Assembly: GCA_023388055.1 (NCBI GenBank)
Contig: JAEWGW010000043.1
Location: 1-21,725 of the forward strand
Direction of reading: 5' to 3'
Origin: Bacillota bacterium
Lineage (GTDB): Bacteria; Bacillota; Bacilli; Paenibacillales; NBRC-103111
Length of the DNA stretch: 21,725 nucleotides
The position numbers and the translations under genes are program-made. Below are positions 13,803 through 20,717 of the stretch, piece after piece (position 1 is the first letter of the stretch; every line of letters starts with the position of its first letter). Under the pieces are notes generated by a model. That model was not told the origin of the DNA and searched no databases. It worked only from the letters and a program-made list of their open reading frames with translations.

Positions 13803-14880
13803 GGCCGTCGCCTCCTTCCCCTGTTGCGGAATCCGTTTCGCCGGTATCCGCTGTCGGGTCTGCGCTGTTTTCGGCGGGTTCTACGTTCTGCGGTGCAGCC
13901 CCATCCTCCCGGATCACAACGGATGGGTCCTGACTGGTCAACTGCAGGAAAATATCCTCCAGGCTGAGATTCTCCCGCTTCATCTCCAGAATGGGCAGAC
14001 CCAGCTCGGCCATGCGGAAGAAGATATCCTCCCGGATATCCGTGCGGTCTCTGGCGGAGACCAGAAGAGCGGAGGTTTCGCCACCGGGGCCGGCGGGCTC
14101 CGGAGCTTGCTGCTCCCGGAGCTTGACACTCTCCACCTGGGGCAGCAGGGCCAGCTCCCGCAGGATATGCTCCCGCTCGCCCCGGATCTCCAGGGAAACC
14201 TGGAACCTATTCTCCATTTGCCCACCCAGCTCTTCGGGATTGCCGTCCAACACAATTTGGCCCTGGTTGATGATCAGGACACGGTTGCACAGGGTGTTCA
14301 CCTCAGGCAAAATGTGGGTGCTGAGCAGGACGGTATGCTTTTCCCCCAGCTCCTTGATCAGCTGACGGATTTCGATAATCTGCTTGGGATCCAGACCGGA
14401 GGTAGGCTCATCGAGAATCAGCAGATCGGGCTGGTGCAGAATCGCCTGAGCCAGGCCCAGCCGTTGCCGGTAGCCCTTGGACAGACCCTTGATGATCTGC
14501 TTCTCTCTTCCCGTAAGCCCCAGCTTCTCCACCGCTTCCCCGATGCGGGCCCGCTGCTCCCGGACAGGAATGTCCCGCAGATCGGCCACAAACTTCAAGT
14601 AAGCGCCTACGGACATTTCCGGATACAAAGGCGGCGTTTCCGGCAGATAGCCGATTTTGCGGCGTGCCTTCTTGGGATGATCGGCCATGGACAGACCGTC
14701 CACCAGAATTTGCCCCTTGGTCGGGTTCAGATACCCGGTGATCATCCGCATGGTGGTGGTTTTACCGGCCCCGTTGGGCCCGAGGAAACCGACAATTTCC
14801 CCGCGGCTCATGGAGAAATCCATATGGCGGACACCGCGCTGGTTTTCGTACATTTTACTGACCTGGCGCACTTCTAACAC
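13795..14880 (-). CDS. ABC transporter ATP-binding protein (GldA-like)
   Basis: This is the ATPase of the exporter, 361 residues from the chosen start. Motifs: Walker A GPNGAGKT (34-41), a Q-loop with glutamate (LPETPPLY, 79-86), signature LSKGYRQR (133-140), Walker B LLILDEP (153-159) and the H-loop LLSTHIL. A C-terminal extension follows, ending in an acidic Glu/Asp/Ala/Pro-rich tail (about 318-361). This fits GldA-type ATPases, which power ABC-2 exporters. I chose GTG at 14880, 6 nt after GGGGGG; a TTG at 14895 lies inside that Shine-Dalgarno. A short inverted repeat (CCAAA at 14892-14896, TTTGG at 14908-14912, with ATTCGAAT inside) adjoins the ribosome site. It is first in the operon; no convincing promoter was found upstream. 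Confidence 0.9.
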   Translation of the reverse strand: MLEVRQVSKMYENQRGVRHMDFSMSRGEIVGFLGPNGAGKTTTMRMITGYLNPTKGQILVDGLSMADHPKKARRKIGYLPETPPLYPEMSVGAYLKFVADLRDIPVREQRARIGEAVEKLGLTGREKQIIKGLSKGYRQRLGLAQAILHQPDLLILDEPTSGLDPKQIIEIRQLIKELGEKHTVLLSTHILPEVNTLCNRVLIINQGQIVLDGNPEELGGQMENRFQVSLEIRGEREHILRELALLPQVESVKLREQQAPEPAGPGGETSALLVSARDRTDIREDIFFRMAELGLPILEMKRENLSLEDIFLQLTSQDPSVVIREDGAAPQNVEPAENSADPTADTGETDSATGEGGDGRA

Positions 14881-15052
14881 TTGGTTACCCCCCAAATATT
14901 CGAATGTTTTGGCTTACACGTTTGAGGCTTAGGCAAATTCAATATACGTATCAAACTCTAAACTCAGCTTAAAAAAATCTGAAAGCAAGCTTAAAAATAT
15001 GTGTCGAATTTGTGACAATTGGTAGCGTCCGTCCAGCGCGTCACCTGCCAGA

Positions 15053-15243
15053 AATAACGGAAACGATCTTCCGCTATTCCGCACCTGATCGTTATCCCCT
15101 CTCGATAACGGAAGCTGTTTTCCGTTATTCTGGCACTAGCCCGGCTTACGGGCATCAGCTTAGGCATGTTAACGGAAATCCCTTTCCGTTATCTGCCTGC
15201 CATCTCCGGCCGATCAGCGAATAGCGGAAAATCCCTTCCGCTA
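15053..15243. repeat. Array of four TAACGGAA-N6-TTCCGTTA hairpins
   Basis: Four inverted repeats of one design stand in the gene-free region 14896-15305. Arms are 15053-15062/15069-15078 (one mismatch), 15105-15113/15120-15128, 15170-15177/15184-15191 and 15222-15229/15236-15243. All have a 6-nt loop with unrelated loop sequences, and the arms read TARCGGAA and TTCCGYTA. Centres are 51, 64 and 52 bp apart. Before the second hairpin an extra CGTTATC (15090-15096) can pair with GATAACG (15104-15110), giving an alternative fold. The rest of the region (14896-15050) is AT-rich with no gene seen. Confidence 0.75.
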
Positions 15244-15305
15244 CGGGACCCTTTTCTCAGAGGCCAGCTGTAGAGCTGCCCTGGTTTCGCCGGTCCCACC
15301 TCAAA

Positions 15306-15351
15306 CAAAAAAGACTGCCCATCCGCCACATTACGGCGATGAGACAGTCTT
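15306..15351 (-). terminator. Terminator of the U32 gene (bidirectional)
   Basis: A long stem pairs AAGACTGCCCATCCGCC (15311-15327) with GGCGATGAGACAGTCTT (15335-15351), with a few internal mismatches around a 7-nt loop. On the minus strand it is followed by a T run. On the plus strand a T run follows at 15355-15362, so it may also stop rightward transcripts. Confidence 0.85.
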
Positions 15352-15360
15352 ACTGTTTTT

Positions 15361-17871
15361 TTACCGCGTCAGCTGCCCGCGGGTTACACCCAGCTGGTTG
15401 GTAGCCTTCAGGGTTTTCCAGACCTGCGTACCCGAAATTCGTCCCGCCATGGCCTCCCGGTACAGCTTAATGACCTCGTGGACCTTGTCCGCCGACTCTT
15501 CCAGGAACTCGATCCGGAACCGGGGAACGCCCAGGTCGATAAAGTGCTGCAGATACTCCGCGCCGGATTGCTCGATAGCATTGTACACGGTGTTGCGGCA
15601 GCCGTCATCCACCCGGACGGGATGGGAGAAGCCGACCCGGTCCTTGAGGGATACCCGGTGCTCCTCGCAGGGCCGTCCGCAGTTGGTGTAATCCGTGCCT
15701 TCGCTCAGGAAAGTGCAGTACACACAATGCTCCGTATGGAACATGGGCATATGCTGCTGGATCACTACCTCCATCCGGGAGGTGTCAGACCGCTCCATCA
15801 GATCCGTCATCTGCTGGATGTTCAAATCATAGGAGGGCACAATCCATGAGCAGCCCGCCTCCAAAAAGAGAGCCGCCGCCTTATGGTTGGCAATATTCAG
15901 CGAGTAGTCGCCCACCAGCTCCGGCATAGGCTCCTCCGGCGGGTTCTCCCTGCCGCTCTCCAGGAACGCCTGCAGGGCTCCGGTATTCCGGACCAGCACT
16001 GCATCCGGCTTCAGCCGGAGAATATTGCGGAAGTAACCACCCTCCCCCGGCATGTGAATCCGCGGAGCAGCCAGGCCTATTTCATGCCCGGGGCCGGCAG
16101 CGCGCACCGCCTCCACTGCCTCCGGAAATTGCTTGATGAATTCAAAATCGGCATAAATCCGGCCGATCCCGCATTCCAGCGCAGCCCGCACCTGCTCCAT
16201 GCTCCTGCACAGCACGGTCAGCTCCGGCTTCACTGCCGGCGGCTTTGCCTGATGTGCGTCTCCATAAACCCGAATAGAGCGTTTGGTATACGCCGGGGGT
16301 TTACGCCGTTCATCCTCCAGCTCCTCCACTGCCTCCCGGCGAAGCCGGTTCAGCTCCCGCATGGGCAGAATCAGCTCACCCTTCAGATGGACCTCCAGCT
16401 TGTCCAACTCAAAAAGGGTACCGCCTGTCCGTCCCAGCTGCTCCTCCAGAAACGCCTCATCCATAGGGCGCTTCATCGCCTGCTCTAATAGAAGCTCGGA
16501 TTCCTTATAGATGCTATTACCGGTTTCCATATCCGTCCACCAGGTGCGAAGCGGTTCTCCCAAAGACCCGGCGACACGCACGGCAAGCGGGAAAACCCGG
16601 TACGGCTTCTCGGTTTCGAAGGTTTGGCGAAGCCGCTTGTCCAGCTTCAGATCACTGGTTTTCCAGATGCGGTTGCCAGGATGGATCTTGGCCACATCCA
16701 CATCATTGCGTCCCATAATGATCCGCACTGTACCCTCGGGAAACTCTCCCTCTACCTTTTGCTCACCGAGCCACAGATCATATACCCGTCCGCCCTCTTC
16801 ATTCTTGGTTGGGTCACCGGCATCAAAAACGATTCCGTCCCCCCGCTTCACAGGTCCGACCAGCTCACAGAGTACAGCGTCCTTCAGCACTTCCTTGACC
16901 CTGCCCAGGTAAACACCACGGCTTTTGGGGTAGGTGCCGTCCAGAAGCTTGCGGTGATTAGTGCCTTTCAGGAACCCGTGCGTGAAGCCTCTGGAAAAGC
17001 TTTGCTCCAGCTCCCGCATCTCCTCCCTCGTAGGCTCTACAGGCTCGCCTTCCAGATGCCGGTCAATAGCGGCCCTGTATTTGGAGGTGACATTGGCCAC
17101 ATATTCCGGGCTCTTCATCCGTCCTTCGATCTTGAAGGAGGAAACCCCCGCTTCGATCAGCTCCGGCACCAGCTCCAGCGCAGCCAGATCCTTGGGAGAC
17201 AACAGATACGCCACATCTCCCATGGGCTTCACTTCCCCATCCACTTCCATATCATAAGGCAGCCGGCAGGCTTGGGCACATTCTCCCCGGTTGGCAGAGC
17301 GTCCGCCCCACATTTCACTGGTCAAACATTGCCCGGAGTAGGAAACGCATATGGCCCCATGCACAAAAATCTCCAAGGGCATAACGGCTGCTTCACCGAT
17401 GGTGCGGATTTGCTTCATATTATTTTCCCGGCCCAGCACGACGCGGCTCAAGCCGTAGGGCTTGATAAACTCCACTCCCTCGGCGGAGGTAATGGTCATT
17501 TGGGTAGAGCCGTGGATCGGGAAATCCGGAGAAATCTCGCGGATCATCCGCACCAGGCCCAGATCCTGAACAATGACCGCATCCACACCCGCATCCACAC
17601 AAGCCTCCACCAGCTGTCGGGCTTCATCCAGTTCATTTTCGAAGACGAGAATATTAAAGGTCAGAAATCCCTTGACCCCATACATATGCAGAAACGCCAT
17701 AATCTCCGGCAGCTCGTCCATGGTAAAATTATTGGCACGTGCTCTTGCGTTGAATTTTTCCACTCCAAAATAAACGGCATCAGCGCCATTGGCCACCGCT
17801 GCCCGCATACATTCCCAATCTCCTGCGGGAGCAAGCAGCTCCACATCCTTATGATCTATATGAACGGACAT
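15361..17871 (-). CDS. U32 family protein, long double form (peptidase U32 / RNA hydroxylase-like)
   Basis: The 836-residue protein begins with ELLAPAGDWECMRAAVANGADAVYFG-type text, the hallmark of U32. It has the cluster HGAICVSYSGQC...GECAQACR (C175, C182, C198, C202), then FKIEGRMKSPEYV (246-258) and RGFTHGFL (294-301). A middle region (about 390-540) resembles the DUF3656 part of long U32 proteins. The C-terminal third holds a second barrel-like half with its own cysteine set (C716, C719, C731, C735, C758). Members long labelled collagenase-like peptidases are now known in several cases to be prephenate-dependent or oxygen-independent hydroxylation factors: RlhA for 23S rRNA, TrhP for tRNA, UbiU/UbiV for ubiquinone, the last with iron-sulfur clusters. 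The length and DUF3656 part point toward the RlhA side, but the substrate is not proven. ATG at 17871 follows GGAGGA. It is a single-gene unit with a hairpin repeat in its leader. Confidence 0.9.
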   Translation of the reverse strand: MSVHIDHKDVELLAPAGDWECMRAAVANGADAVYFGVEKFNARARANNFTMDELPEIMAFLHMYGVKGFLTFNILVFENELDEARQLVEACVDAGVDAVIVQDLGLVRMIREISPDFPIHGSTQMTITSAEGVEFIKPYGLSRVVLGRENNMKQIRTIGEAAVMPLEIFVHGAICVSYSGQCLTSEMWGGRSANRGECAQACRLPYDMEVDGEVKPMGDVAYLLSPKDLAALELVPELIEAGVSSFKIEGRMKSPEYVANVTSKYRAAIDRHLEGEPVEPTREEMRELEQSFSRGFTHGFLKGTNHRKLLDGTYPKSRGVYLGRVKEVLKDAVLCELVGPVKRGDGIVFDAGDPTKNEEGGRVYDLWLGEQKVEGEFPEGTVRIIMGRNDVDVAKIHPGNRIWKTSDLKLDKRLRQTFETEKPYRVFPLAVRVAGSLGEPLRTWWTDMETGNSIYKESELLLEQAMKRPMDEAFLEEQLGRTGGTLFELDKLEVHLKGELILPMRELNRLRREAVEELEDERRKPPAYTKRSIRVYGDAHQAKPPAVKPELTVLCRSMEQVRAALECGIGRIYADFEFIKQFPEAVEAVRAAGPGHEIGLAAPRIHMPGEGGYFRNILRLKPDAVLVRNTGALQAFLESGRENPPEEPMPELVGDYSLNIANHKAAALFLEAGCSWIVPSYDLNIQQMTDLMERSDTSRMEVVIQQHMPMFHTEHCVYCTFLSEGTDYTNCGRPCEEHRVSLKDRVGFSHPVRVDDGCRNTVYNAIEQSGAEYLQHFIDLGVPRFRIEFLEESADKVHEVIKLYREAMAGRISGTQVWKTLKATNQLGVTRGQLTR

Positions 17872-17882
17872 TAATTATTCCT

Positions 17883-17950
17883 CCTCAGGGCTTTTCCGAA
17901 GAAAAGCTGCTTGGCAAGCGTCATGCTTCTTTGTGTAAGCATCGGCTCTT
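17883..17950 (-). repeat. Hairpin repeat in front of the U32 gene
   Basis: On the minus strand, GAGCCGATGCTTAC is followed by a weak ATGCTT/AAGCAT hairpin (17923-17942). A 7-bp hairpin GCTTTTC/GAAAAGC with a TTCG loop (17890-17907) comes next, then CCTGAGGAGGA, the Shine-Dalgarno of the U32 gene. Order and sequence match the unit before the GldG-like gene (13001-13080), although the two genes are unrelated. Confidence 0.65.
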
Positions 17951-18131
17951 GGTTTCCACACGCTTTAGTGTAGCATGCCAACCGGAGCAATTCCATGGCA
18001 GGAAAGGGATTCTCCCCAGTTTCCCTATATTTTTCGAGAAAATTCCGTTGCAATTTAAAAATCATCATGATATATTAAAGGTCCGGCCAGAAACGCAGTA
18101 AAGCGCTTCAAGAAAAATTTTGCTGCGGCGG

Positions 18132-18160
18132 TTGTAATTTTCGGCTGTGTCGGTTACAAT
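18132..18160 (+). promoter_or_regulatory. Promoter of the tRNA operon
   Basis: TTGTAA (18132-18137), 17 nt and TACAAT (18155-18160) stand directly before the first tRNA gene. Transcription should start near 18167, some 14 nt before tRNA-Ser. Confidence 0.75.
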
Positions 18161-18180
18161 ATCAAACGTTCGACTTGTAT

Positions 18181-18270
18181 GGAGAGGTGTCCGAGTTTGG
18201 TCGAAGGAGCACGATTGGAAATCGTGTAGGCGCCACAAGCGTCTCGAGGGTTCGAATCCCTCTCTCTCCG
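18181..18270 (+). tRNA. tRNA-Ser (GGA)
   Basis: A 90-nt class II tRNA with a long variable arm (TAGGCGCCACAAGCGTCT). The anticodon loop TTGGAAA between paired ACGAT/ATCGT gives GGA. The acceptor stem is GGAGAGG/TCTCTCC, the discriminator is G as usual for serine, and CCA is not encoded. It reads UCC/UCU and is first in the array. Confidence 0.96.
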
Positions 18271-18292
18271 TAGCTTATACCTTTTTTAACGA

Positions 18293-18366
<74 letters not shown>

Positions 18367-18373
18367 TAAGGTA

Positions 18374-18425
18374 CCCCACAAAGTGAAGAAAAGCTGACGA
18401 AGCTTAATCCGAGTACTTTGCGGGG
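18374..18425. repeat. Long hairpin between tRNA-fMet and tRNA-Asp
   Basis: CCCCACAAAGT (18374-18384) pairs with ACTTTGCGGGG (18415-18425) at 10 of 11 positions. An inner hairpin AAGCT/AGCTT (18391-18395, 18401-18405) lies in the loop. There is no T run, so it is not a terminator. It may be a tRNA-processing structure or a dispersed repeat. Confidence 0.6.
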
Positions 18426-18447
18426 AGCCCCAAAGCATCTTAAATAC

Positions 18448-18521
18448 GGAGCCGTGGTGTAGAGGCCTAACATGCCTGCCTGTCACGCAGGAGACCGCGA
18501 GTTCGAATCTCGTCGGCTCCG
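18448..18521 (+). tRNA. tRNA-Asp (GTC)
   Basis: The anticodon loop CTGTCAC between CCTGC and GCAGG gives GTC. The acceptor stem is GGAGCCG/CGGCTCC, the discriminator is G, and the T arm is CGAGTTCGAATCTCG. No CCA is encoded. Confidence 0.96.
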
Positions 18522-18531
18522 TACCTTATAT

Positions 18532-18607
<76 letters not shown>

Positions 18608-18614
18608 TTTTTGT

Positions 18615-18698
18615 GGAGGGCTAGCGAAGTGGCCAAACGCGGGAGACTGTAAATCTCTTCCTTCGGGTTCGGTGGTTCAAATCCATCGCCCTCCACCA
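18615..18698 (+). tRNA. tRNA-Tyr (GTA)
   Basis: A class II tRNA of 84 nt with a variable arm (TTCCTTCGGGTTCGG). The anticodon loop CTGTAAA between GAGA and TCTC gives GTA. The acceptor stem is GGAGGGC/GCCCTCC, the discriminator is A, and CCA is encoded (18696-18698). Confidence 0.96.
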
Positions 18699-18716
18699 TT
18701 TTTTACTTTGTTTTAT

Positions 18717-18790
18717 GGCGATCGTGGCGAAGTGGTTAACGCATCGGTTTGTGGATCCGACACTCGAGGGTTCAATTCCCTTCGATCGCC
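18717..18790 (+). tRNA. tRNA-His (GTG)
   Basis: The anticodon loop TTGTGGA gives GTG. The acceptor has eight pairs, GGCGATCG/CGATCGCC, which includes the extra G at position -1 opposite C73 that is specific to tRNA-His. No CCA is encoded. The last pair of the anticodon stem (TCGGT/TCCGA) is a T-T mismatch, mildly unusual. Confidence 0.93.
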
Positions 18791-18801
18791 CTTTCCTTTG
18801 T

Positions 18802-18874
18802 GAGCCATTAGCTCAGTTGGTAGAGCACCTGACTTTTAATCAGGGTGTCGTAGGTTCGAGTCCTACATGGCTCA
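18802..18874 (+). tRNA. tRNA-Lys (TTT)
   Basis: The anticodon loop CTTTTAA between CCTGA and TCAGG gives TTT. The acceptor stem is GAGCCAT/ATGGCTC, the discriminator is A, and no CCA is encoded. Confidence 0.96.
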
Positions 18875-18940
18875 TGTTCTTTTTCTTGATTTTTATCCCT
18901 CACCATGTTAATGTTAATTTTGCCTGTTTTAATAGAATAT

Positions 18941-19023
18941 GCGGTCGTGGTGGAATGGCAGACACGCTACTTTGAGGGGGTAGTGGGCGAAAGCTCGTGG
19001 AGGTTCGAGTCCTCTCGACCGCA
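18941..19023 (+). tRNA. tRNA-Leu (GAG)
   Basis: A class II tRNA of 83 nt. The anticodon loop TTGAGGG between CTACT and GGTAG gives GAG. The variable arm is TGGGCGAAAGCTCG, the acceptor stem is GCGGTCG/CGACCGC and the discriminator is A. It is last in the array, and its 3' part (18986-19017) occurs again as an exact 32-bp copy at 19916-19947. Confidence 0.95.
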
Positions 19024-19038
19024 CTATATGTAAAATGG

Positions 19039-19066
19039 AAAAAGCCTTGTCTATCAAGGCTTTTTT
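19039..19066 (+). terminator. Terminator of the tRNA operon
   Basis: AAGCCTTG (19042-19049) pairs perfectly with CAAGGCTT (19055-19062) over a 5-nt loop, followed by TTTTTT. Preceding A residues could let it work on the minus strand too. No gene is seen from 19067 to 19199, an AT-rich stretch. Confidence 0.9.
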
Positions 19067-19199
19067 GTTTTTTATATAATGGGTAATCGGCTATTCCACA
19101 TATTCGTTTTACACAAATCCTGATCTGCATGTTCTTCTCCTCTAAACACACCAAACCTTATACTCTACATACAACAAAAGCCAACTTAATACCCGATCC

Positions 19200-19580
19200 T
19201 CATGAACAGGTTAAGAAATGATGCAGGTGTTCCTGATTCTGAGTGGGGTTATGATATTTCAGTTTGTGAAGATTGGCGATATCCACAAAATCCTTATCAT
19301 TGTTGCTGACCAATGTAGCATCCATAAAAATCGCGGTTGAAGCAATGAGTGCATCAGGCAGCTTAATCTTACGTCCCAATTCACTGGAGAGGGACGAACG
19401 AATGTCACCTGCCAATTGGGCGATCTCCCGGCTTACCTCAATAATTCTATCAGCCGACTGAATCAGTTTGGTAATTTGCAACTTTAAGGCTACATCCGTA
19501 TGAAGCACCGCGGCTGACAACAGCTCCGCTTCCGTGATCGAAGAAAGAAGCAGGCTGTTATTTTCCCTCCCGCTGCTCAA
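19200..19580 (-). pseudogene. PIN-domain (VapC-like) protein lacking its N-terminus
   Basis: The 126-residue reading frame matches the later part of a PIN-domain ribonuclease. It has SSITEAELL (E19, second acidic residue), KLPDALIASTA (D76) and TLVSNNDKDF (D95, D97). In normal VapC toxins these follow about 35-40 residues that begin with a DTNxLI motif carrying the first catalytic aspartate. Here that part is absent: the frame opens with a TTG (19580) overlapping the stop of the small gene upstream, and no DTN-like motif is found in other frames of that gene. It is therefore probably inactive as a nuclease. Alternatively it is a remodelled domain still made by coupled translation. The tail (about 105-126) extends past the usual PIN end. 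The segment is visibly richer in A and T than the surrounding housekeeping genes. Confidence 0.65.
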
Positions 19581-19774
19581 AGTTGTGTGCCCTCCCGATC
19601 CTCTTCCCCTTCACGTTCGGCAATGGATAGGAATTGATTCCTTACGGATTCAGGATACGTTGCAAGAATGCCCACCGTCTCGGCTAGCGAATCCATCAGT
19701 TGCTGCCTTTTCTGCTGCTGTCCACCGCCAATATGCTCCTGCAAAAATAAAGAATGATCCTTAATTTGCTTCAT
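19577..19774 (-). CDS. Small hypothetical protein upstream of PIN gene, possible antitoxin
   Basis: A 65-residue charged, helix-rich protein starting MKQIKDHSLFLQEH from ATG 19774; longer starts at 19780 and 19783 sit on top of the Shine-Dalgarno GAGGTG. No DNA-binding motif is evident. The position, size and 4-bp overlap with the PIN-domain frame match an antitoxin-toxin pair, so antitoxin is the best guess. No family was recognised. The window between the tRNA-Leu gene and its partial copy holds just these two frames. Confidence 0.55.
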   Translation of the reverse strand: MKQIKDHSLFLQEHIGGGQQQKRQQLMDSLAETVGILATYPESVRNQFLSIAEREGEEDREGTQL

Positions 19775-19915
19775 CTCCATCACCTCACTTATATGAAATC
19801 AGTAACGTTCAGCTCATTTAGTTTCATTATATCATGCAACATGTGGTTTATATATGTTACACGATATCGGATACTCATTAGGAATGCCCTTCACCCTCAT
19901 ATTAACGTGGTCATA

Positions 19916-19947
19916 GGCGAAAGCTCGTGGAGGTTCGAGTCCTCTCG
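19916..19947 (+). repeat. 32-bp exact copy of the tRNA-Leu 3' region
   Basis: This block is identical to 18986-19017 of tRNA-Leu (GAG): part of the variable arm, the whole T arm and the first bases of the 3' acceptor strand. On both sides the match stops: upstream there is no anticodon arm, and downstream the acceptor reads GCTGAA rather than ACCGCA. It cannot fold into a tRNA. The two copies are direct repeats 898 bp apart that flank the PIN pair. This is the arrangement expected of attachment-site copies left by a tRNA-targeted insertion, or of a broken tRNA duplication. Confidence 0.8.
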
Positions 19948-20077
19948 GCTGAATGGTATTCATCCCATTTGACTTTATAGATAATCCCTTTTCCTCTTTT
20001 TGGGTCCACCGCAACAAACCGTGCTGTCCAAGCGTATAGATAACTGGAAGCTTAATGGGAAAGGGGAATTGTCTAGA

Positions 20078-20632
20078 ATGGACAAGCACGATCAGACAGC
20101 AGCAGCACCAGCCAAAAAGAGCCTAACCCGCGAGATTCTGGGCTGGGCTTGGATTCTTCCGGCAGCATTTCTTGCCAATCTGGTTATTCAAAATTATGCC
20201 TTCGCACAAACAGAGGTACGCAGCATTTCCATGCAGGCTACCCTGTATGAAGGACAGCGGTTAATTGAAGATAAGCTCTCCTACCGGTTTCACGGGCCGG
20301 AGCACGGGGATATTGTGGTTATTGACGGACCGGAGTACAAAGACCGTCTTGTTAAACGGCTGATCGGACTGCCCGGCGATGTCATAGACATGAAGGACGG
20401 CCGCGTGTATATAAACGGAGGTCTGCTGGAGGAGCCGTACGTAAAAGGAACTACCTATCCCGCTGGTTTGGTTGTGCCTTATACCGTTCCCGAGGACCAT
20501 GTGTTTGTAATGGGCGACAACAGGGAAAGAAGCACAGATAGCCGCCAGTTGGGCCCCATCGCCTTAACCAGCATTGAGGGCAAGGCTGTGCTGCGGGTCT
20601 GGCCTCCCAAGGATTTTGGGAAAGTGGAGTAG
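20078..20632 (+). CDS. lepB: Signal peptidase I (Sip type)
   Basis: The enzyme removes signal peptides from exported proteins at the outer face of the membrane. The 184-residue protein has one N-terminal membrane segment (about 21-43) and the Sip boxes. The catalytic serine is S51 in SISMQATL and the catalytic lysine is K93 in DRLVKRLIGLPGD. GDNRERSTDSRQLGPI (146-161) forms box E. The usual proline after the serine box (SMxPTL) is alanine here. The length matches B. subtilis SipS. ATG at 20078 is chosen because the membrane segment follows directly; AAGGGG stands about 11 nt upstream, and the frame is open further up without a good start. No firm promoter was found in 19954-20077. Confidence 0.92.
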   Translation: MDKHDQTAAAPAKKSLTREILGWAWILPAAFLANLVIQNYAFAQTEVRSISMQATLYEGQRLIEDKLSYRFHGPEHGDIVVIDGPEYKDRLVKRLIGLPGDVIDMKDGRVYINGGLLEEPYVKGTTYPAGLVVPYTVPEDHVFVMGDNRERSTDSRQLGPIALTSIEGKAVLRVWPPKDFGKVE

Positions 20633-20717
20633 ACGGCTTCGATAACCGGGTGGCGGGCAACAGGCTAGCCATCGGTGGGCCGCCGGGAGTCTAAGCATCA
20701 TAAAGGAGATTGCGCAT

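Noticed and set aside
13774..14877. Plus-strand 367-codon frame opposite the ABC ATPase gene
   Set aside because: Antisense shadow; the minus strand has all ABC ATPase motifs.
15053..15243. Hairpin array as a CRISPR array
   Set aside because: Repeats are short palindromes with 6-nt loops and irregular 51-64 bp spacing, and there are no cas genes; a REP-like array fits better.
16624..17874. Long plus-strand frame opposite the U32 gene
   Set aside because: Antisense shadow; the minus-strand protein has the conserved U32 motifs throughout.
17871..18068. 65-codon minus-strand frame just upstream of the U32 gene
   Set aside because: It runs through the hairpin repeat and the ribosome site, has no good start of its own, and shows no protein-like pattern.
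20633..20717. Terminator between lepB and the EEP gene
   Set aside because: Only a weak GGCGG/CCGCC pairing and no T run were seen.
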